From Dehalococcoidia bacterium (GTDB lineage: Bacteria > Chloroflexota > Dehalococcoidia > Lucifugimonadales > JAGWBF01), in contig JAGWBF010000053.1 of the NCBI GenBank assembly GCA_021296025.1, positions 1-10,094 of the forward strand: DNA of 10,094 nt. The letters are read 5' to 3'. Under the pieces are notes generated by a model that saw nothing but the letters and a program-made list of their open reading frames with translations, was not told the DNA's origin and made no database searches. Positions 6,194 through 10,094 of this stretch are shown piece by piece (positions within the stretch are counted from its first letter, which is position 1; the number at the start of each line of letters is the position of its first letter). Both the position numbers and the translations under genes were made by a program.

Positions 6194-7081
6194 ATGCAAG
6201 AAGGTAACCCCCATTTGCGCTTGCTTGCCTGCTTTGCCCATCCCGACGACGAAGCGTTCCCCGTGGGAGGCACACTGGCCACCTACGCTGCAAAGGGCGT
6301 GCAGGTCCGCCTTATATGCGCCACCCTAGGCGAGGAGGGCGAGATTCGCCAGCCTGACAGCGCAACCAGGGAGACCCTGCCCCAGGTGCGTCTCAAGGAG
6401 CTCCGAGGCTCCTGCCAAAGCTTGGGAATCGGACAGCCCATAGTGCTGGGTTACCGGGACTCGGGGATGGACGGCGACAGCGCCAACGCCCACCCCAGCG
6501 CCTTCGTTCAGGCGGATGCAGAGGAGGTTGTCGCCTTCATCGAGGAGCAGATGCTGAGCTTTCAGCCCCAGGTTGTGGTCACCTTCGGCCCCGACGGCCT
6601 TTATGGGCATCCCGACCACATCGCCATTCATCTACACACCACGTCTGCCTTCCACCGGGCGCGAAGTTCGCCCCTCTTTAGAGAGCAGACCACCAGTGAC
6701 AACGATCCAGGCTGCCTCAGCAAGCTTTTCTACAGCGTCCGGCCCAAGGGATTCAGGACCTTGATGACCATGAAACTGCGGGAGGCTGGCATCGATGCGC
6801 CGATGCCTCCGCCGGAGCGCTTGGACGATGGCGTGGACCCGGAGCTTATCCACGTAGAGATGGACGTTTCCGATATGATCGAGCAAAAGATCGCATCGCA
6901 GCTCTCCCATCGCACCCAGCAGAGCCCCCAGCGTCCCTACCACAAGCTCCCCAGGGAGGTCGCCTGCGATATCCTCGGTCAAGAGCACTTCACCCAGGCA
7001 TACCCTGAACCAGCCCCAGGCGTGGGAATACCCCAGGATATGTTCGAGGGCCTCTGGTCAACAGCCCCTTCCAGACCATAG
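6194..7081 (+). CDS. PIG-L/LmbE-family Zn-dependent deacetylase, MshB-like
   Basis: These are zinc hydrolases that remove acyl groups from amino sugars or similar amides (for example the mycothiol enzymes MshB and Mca, or BshB). The N-terminal zinc motif AHPDDE is at 15-20 (ligands His16 and Asp19). The second motif GHPDH is at 138-142, where His142 is the expected third ligand. Between them LGEEGE, YRDSGM (87-92) and HPSAF (100-104) resemble the MshB subgroup more than Mca. The 295 residues are in the MshB size range. Gene context gives no other mycothiol genes, so the substrate is unknown. The ATG at 6194 has no clear ribosome site, whereas TTG 6215 has AAGAAGGT at 6198-6205 with 9 bp spacing and would start the protein just before the first beta strand; either start leaves the domain intact. 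Confidence 0.88.
   Translation: MQEGNPHLRLLACFAHPDDEAFPVGGTLATYAAKGVQVRLICATLGEEGEIRQPDSATRETLPQVRLKELRGSCQSLGIGQPIVLGYRDSGMDGDSANAHPSAFVQADAEEVVAFIEEQMLSFQPQVVVTFGPDGLYGHPDHIAIHLHTTSAFHRARSSPLFREQTTSDNDPGCLSKLFYSVRPKGFRTLMTMKLREAGIDAPMPPPERLDDGVDPELIHVEMDVSDMIEQKIASQLSHRTQQSPQRPYHKLPREVACDILGQEHFTQAYPEPAPGVGIPQDMFEGLWSTAPSRP
6198..6205 (+). promoter_or_regulatory. Possible ribosome binding site for an alternative TTG start (6215) of the PIG-L gene
   Basis: AAGAAGGT sits 9 bp before an in-frame TTG at 6215. The TTG start would yield LRLLACFAHPDDE at the N-terminus, the position where many PIG-L proteins begin. The upstream ATG at 6194 is preceded by a pyrimidine-rich CTCTCC with no Shine-Dalgarno match. 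The choice between the two is unresolved. Confidence 0.4.
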
Positions 7082-7106
7082 GTCCTACGCAAAGAGAGGA
7101 ACAGAA

Positions 7107-7688
7107 ATGGTAAGCCCAACCGACCCCAACCAGGTACTTCTCACCGGCGAAAACTCCTTCATGCGCCTAAGCCACGAAGATGGTGGACCGCTGACCGTAC
7201 GAGCCAGCCACTGGCGTGTTCTGTTGTCCCCCGGCGGCCCGGGCCACGTCCTCTTCCTTAGCGGTGAGGTCACCGACGACCAGGTGCATATATACACCGA
7301 CAACGTGGCCATGACCCGGTGGCTCCAGGGAGAGATACAGGGACTGCTCACACCCGAGTTTGGCGACCAGGACATCCCGGTGATCGATGCCGAGTTCGAA
7401 CGCCTTGGAGATGTTCGCTCCTTCTCCACCGAGGCGATAGTCTCGAGGGATGCGGACATTTCTCTGACCTGGTACGACTTTGCCGAACCCTTTGTTATCC
7501 GGGCCGCCCCGGGCAGCACTCCCGGCAGGCCTCATGGCGTGTACAGTGTTTTCATCCCAGCCCGGAGGGCTTACCTGACCTTCAACGGGGAGACCAGCGA
7601 AGGCAGGCCCTTCCCCGCCGAGCGCGACGGCCACGAGAGCAGCACCGCCTGCCTCGCCTGGTCGGAGACCTGGGTCAAGCCTCACTAG
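7107..7688 (+). CDS. Conserved-looking protein of unknown function, 193 residues
   Basis: I do not recognise this family. The frame is convincing: it fills the gap between two recognised genes, starts at an ATG with AGAGGA (7095-7100) 6 bp upstream, and has a codon pattern like its neighbours. The protein is acidic-leaning and Trp-rich (Trp36, 72, 122, 185, 189). Alternating hydrophobic segments such as HWRVLLS, GHVLFLSG, VHIYTDN, GVYSVFIP and AYLTFNGE suggest a mostly beta fold. There is no signal peptide, membrane span or cysteine cluster (one Cys only). The C-terminal stretch from about 158 to 189 (ending in CLAWSETWV) looks like a possible conserved motif region. Its place between the deacetylase and the acyl-CoA ligase suggests a role in the same pathway, perhaps substrate binding or an accessory enzyme step; this is only inference. 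Confidence 0.75.
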   Translation: MVSPTDPNQVLLTGENSFMRLSHEDGGPLTVRASHWRVLLSPGGPGHVLFLSGEVTDDQVHIYTDNVAMTRWLQGEIQGLLTPEFGDQDIPVIDAEFERLGDVRSFSTEAIVSRDADISLTWYDFAEPFVIRAAPGSTPGRPHGVYSVFIPARRAYLTFNGETSEGRPFPAERDGHESSTACLAWSETWVKPH

Positions 7689-7704
7689 CCGACACTTTCC
7701 CTTC

Positions 7705-7710
7705 GGAGGA
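7705..7710 (+). promoter_or_regulatory. Ribosome binding site for the TTG-initiated acyl-CoA ligase
   Basis: GGAGGA lies 11 bp before TTG 7722, slightly longer than ideal. The frame has a stop at 7713-7715, so TTG 7722 is the only usable start before ATG 7770, which has no ribosome site and would remove the residues before the conserved TLGEVL segment. Confidence 0.55.
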
Positions 7711-7721
7711 GTTGACCGGCC

Positions 7722-9389
7722 TTGAATAGCCTGATAGCTCCCCAGGACCCCAAGCGCAACACCTGGTCGATGACCTTGGGAGAGGTGCTGGCCCTAGCCG
7801 CCGAGCGAAACCCCAACAAGGTTTACCTCTACCATGGAGGACGCCAGGTCACCTACAGGCAGCTCTTGGACTACTCCCTGCAGGCCGCGTCGGCCTTTCG
7901 CAGCCTGGGAGTCGCACACGGCGACAGGGTCGGGGTTTACCTTCCCAACTGCCGCGAGTTCCTGTTTTCTTGGATGGGCCTGTCCCTGCTGGGGGCCATC
8001 TGTGTGCCCATCAACACAGCCTATCGCAGGGACGAGATGGCCTACATCCTCAACAACGCCGAAGTGAAGGGCATTGTCTGCAATCACACTTTGGCCGACG
8101 TTGTCACCGAAGCATCACCCCTCTGTCCATCCCTCCGGTTCCGCCTGGTAGTAGGGGATGATGACCCGTCCTTGCCCAGCTACGACTGGTTCCAGCAGTC
8201 CCTGGAAGAGGCTCCTTTGCTCGCATACGAAGACCTGCCTGCTGTCGCCCCTACGGACTTGTCCATGCTGGTGTACACATCGGGCACGACGGGAAGGCCC
8301 AAGGGCGTGATGATCAGCCACGAGATGTACATTGCAGCCGGACAGGGGTTCGCCGTGTGGCCCCAGGCTACGGAAAACGACCGCTTCTTCACCTGCCTGC
8401 CCTATTTCCATGCCAACGCCCAGTACTACTCCACCATGGGCTCCCTCGCGGCCGGGGCCAGCCTTGTCCTGGAAGAACGGTTCAGCGCATCCAACTTCTG
8501 GCAGCAGATTCGGAGTTCCGATGCCACGGTGGTCAACTTCATAGGCATGATGATGTCGGTCTTGCTGAAACAGCCCCCCACCCCGGCCGACGGCACCAAC
8601 TCTGTTCGTCTCTTCTATGGCTCTCCAGCCATGGATGTGGGCCTGCTAAAAGCCTTCGAGGAGCGTTTTGGCGCACGGGTGATCATAGGCTTCGGGATGA
8701 CTGAGACCTGCTACGGAACCATCGAAGGCATAGCTTCTCCGCACCGGCCCGGCTCATCGGGCAGGCTGCGCTGGCACCCCGACTCCCGCTTCGAGAACCG
8801 GATGTGCATCCTGGGGCCCGGCGGCGCTTCCCTGGGTGAGGGCCAGGTGGGAGAGATTCTTCTGCGCAATCCGGCCGTGACACCCGGCTACTGGCGGGAT
8901 GAAAGCAGGACCACCGAAGCACTGCAGGGGGGTTGGCTGCACACCGGTGATCTGGGCTGGGTGGACGATGATGGCTACCTGTTCTTTGTGGACCGCAAGA
9001 AGGATGTGGTAAGGCGGCGGGGCGAGAACATCTCCTCCCAGGAGGTGGAAGATGTCATCAAGGCCCATCCCAAAGTACTGGACTGTGCCGTTATTGCTGT
9101 ACCCTCGGACCTGGGAGAGGAAGAGGTGAAAGCCTACGTGGTTCCCCGGCCCACTGAATCCATGGAACCCTCGTCCCACCAGAGCCTGGAACCTGCCGAG
9201 GTGGTGTACTGGTGTGCCGAGCACTTGGCCTACTTCAAGGTTCCCCGGTACGTGGAGCTCCGGCAAGACTTGCCAAGGACTCCCAGCCTCCGGGTGCGAA
9301 AGGATGTCCTCAGGGACGAGCGGGAAGACCTCACCCAGGGCTGCTTCGACAGGGAGGCCTCCGGCATTCAGATCCGACGCCCGTCCTAG
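7722..9389 (+). CDS. AMP-forming acyl-CoA ligase/synthetase (CaiC/DitJ-like ANL superfamily)
   Basis: Such enzymes adenylate a carboxylic acid with ATP and then form the CoA thioester. The 555 residues contain the ANL core motifs in order: P-loop YTSGTTGRPKG (185-195), A5 GFGMTET (323-329), A7 HTGDLG (407-412, Asp410), A8 hinge DRKKDVVRRRGENIS (424-438, Arg425) and the C-terminal subdomain to about 535. RRRGENIS instead of GGENIS is, as far as I recall, common in the CaiC/DitJ-like branch. The A10 segment PRTPSLRVRK (518-527) has Arg524 where the catalytic adenylation Lys is expected; Lys527 is three residues later. The substrate cannot be assigned. The start is TTG, placed by GGAGGA at 7705-7710, 33 bp after the unknown gene. 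It converges on a CaiB-type CoA-transferase, a partner type often seen with such ligases. Confidence 0.92.
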   Translation: MNSLIAPQDPKRNTWSMTLGEVLALAAERNPNKVYLYHGGRQVTYRQLLDYSLQAASAFRSLGVAHGDRVGVYLPNCREFLFSWMGLSLLGAICVPINTAYRRDEMAYILNNAEVKGIVCNHTLADVVTEASPLCPSLRFRLVVGDDDPSLPSYDWFQQSLEEAPLLAYEDLPAVAPTDLSMLVYTSGTTGRPKGVMISHEMYIAAGQGFAVWPQATENDRFFTCLPYFHANAQYYSTMGSLAAGASLVLEERFSASNFWQQIRSSDATVVNFIGMMMSVLLKQPPTPADGTNSVRLFYGSPAMDVGLLKAFEERFGARVIIGFGMTETCYGTIEGIASPHRPGSSGRLRWHPDSRFENRMCILGPGGASLGEGQVGEILLRNPAVTPGYWRDESRTTEALQGGWLHTGDLGWVDDDGYLFFVDRKKDVVRRRGENISSQEVEDVIKAHPKVLDCAVIAVPSDLGEEEVKAYVVPRPTESMEPSSHQSLEPAEVVYWCAEHLAYFKVPRYVELRQDLPRTPSLRVRKDVLRDEREDLTQGCFDREASGIQIRRPS

Positions 9390-9404
9390 CCTCGTACACT
9401 ATAA

Positions 9405-10094
9405 TCAAATAATCCCTGTTTCCCGCATCCGCTCTATCTCCTCCACGGAGAGTCCCAGCAACCCGCCGTACACCTCATCGTTGTGCTCTCCCAGTGCTGG
9501 TCCTCCATGGGTCACCTCTCCCGGGGTGGAGCTGAACTTGGGAACGACCCCCACCATCTTCGTATCTCCCAGGTCGGGGTCCTGGATTTCGATGATGTCG
9601 TCCCTCGCCCGGTAGTGGGGGTCTGCCACGATCTGGGCGATGTCGTAAACGGGACCCACAACACCTCCGGCTGGCACCAGCAGGTCCATCACCTGCTCCA
9701 GGCTCTTGTCCGACATCCAGCCCTGGAGAATGGCGTTAATCTCAGCGCGGTTGGACACTCTGGAGGCGTTGTCCAGGAAGCGAGGGTCGCCTATCAGCTC
9801 CGGCCTGCCGATGGCCATAGCCAGGTCCTCCCAGGTGCCCTGGGTTGTGGCGGAGAGGCCGACCCACCTGTCATCTTTCGTCTTCAGCATGGTGCGGGGG
9901 GCCGCATCGGGAAACTCGTTGCCCACCCTGTGCCGGACAACGTTCAGCAGGTCGTACAGGGTGACGTAGGGGATGGCCAAGCGAAAGAGGGGCTCGAACA
10001 GGCTGACGTCGACCACCTGCCCTTGGCCCGCAGCGCCGGTGTCCCGGTGGTACAGCGCCATCACCGATGCCATGGCCCCGAATAGTCCTGCAAC
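9405..10094 (-). CDS. CaiB/BaiF-family CoA-transferase (C-terminal part; start beyond window)
   Basis: Class III CoA-transferases move CoA between an acyl-CoA donor and a carboxylic acid via an aspartyl-CoA intermediate. About 229 C-terminal residues of a protein normally near 400 are present. The frame stays open to base 10094 with seven codons (VAGLFGA) upstream of the first internal Met, so 10073 is not the true start. Family features are LYHRDTGAAGQGQVVDVSLFE, a small-domain segment with the pattern KTKDDRWVGLSA, FSSTPGEVTHGGPALGEHNDEV and a terminal LLGLSVEEIERMRETGII. The catalytic Asp normally lies just before the VAGL segment, so it should be just outside the window and cannot be checked. 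It converges on the acyl-CoA ligase gene with a 15 bp gap. Confidence 0.92.
   Translation of the reverse strand, partial: VAGLFGAMASVMALYHRDTGAAGQGQVVDVSLFEPLFRLAIPYVTLYDLLNVVRHRVGNEFPDAAPRTMLKTKDDRWVGLSATTQGTWEDLAMAIGRPELIGDPRFLDNASRVSNRAEINAILQGWMSDKSLEQVMDLLVPAGGVVGPVYDIAQIVADPHYRARDDIIEIQDPDLGDTKMVGVVPKFSSTPGEVTHGGPALGEHNDEVYGGLLGLSVEEIERMRETGII

Noticed and set aside
9483..10085. Plus-strand open frame of 200 codons opposite the CoA-transferase
   Set aside because: The minus strand matches CaiB/BaiF along its whole length; the plus frame shows no family motif and no ribosome site.

Overview
The window is a dense, GC-rich (roughly 60% by eye) bacterial chromosomal segment with eleven protein genes, two of them cut by the window edges. 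I see no rRNA, tRNA, CRISPR, insertion sequence or phage gene. The mix of a minCDE operon with N-acyl-D-amino-acid deacylase, NIPSNAP, PIG-L, CaiC-like ligase and CaiB/BaiF genes resembles what is often found in Chloroflexota (SAR202/Dehalococcoidia-like) environmental genomes. That placement is inference from gene content only; a marker-gene phylogeny would be needed to settle it.

Region 1 (1-1741, +) is the cell-division site selection operon minC (5' truncated), minD and minE. The genes are tightly coupled: minC overlaps minD by 22 bp, and minD overlaps minE by 4 bp (ATGA). Region 2 (1797-3374, +) is an amidohydrolase of the N-acyl-D-amino-acid deacylase type, 55 bp after minE. It converges, with a 4 bp gap, on region 3 (3379-5234, -), a two-gene operon. 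The first gene of that operon is an oxaloacetate-decarboxylase-like member of the isocitrate lyase/PEP mutase superfamily, and the second is a D-2-hydroxyacid dehydrogenase. A good sigma70-type promoter candidate lies in the divergent spacer upstream (-35 at 5302-5307, -10 at 5279-5284, 17 bp apart).

Region 4 (5386-9389, +) is a co-directional run: RidA-like protein, NIPSNAP-like protein, PIG-L/MshB-like deacetylase, a 193-residue protein I do not recognise, and a CaiC/DitJ-like acyl-CoA ligase. It converges, with a 15 bp gap, on region 5 (9405-10094, -), the C-terminal part of a CaiB/BaiF CoA-transferase whose start lies outside the window.

Taken together, the accessory part looks like a catabolic neighbourhood for small organic acids and amides: deacylation, CoA activation and transfer, 2-oxoacid cleavage or reduction, and clean-up of reactive intermediates. 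The substrate cannot be read from the sequence. Several enzymes carry substitutions at positions normally considered diagnostic: the bridging Cys of D-aminoacylase is Asp, the RidA Arg105 is Gly, the adenylation-domain A10 Lys is Arg, and the MinC RSGQ motif is RSGK. These make the cluster more interesting than its family names suggest. No clear-cut new system was found; the best candidates are the unrecognised 193-residue protein and the substituted active sites.
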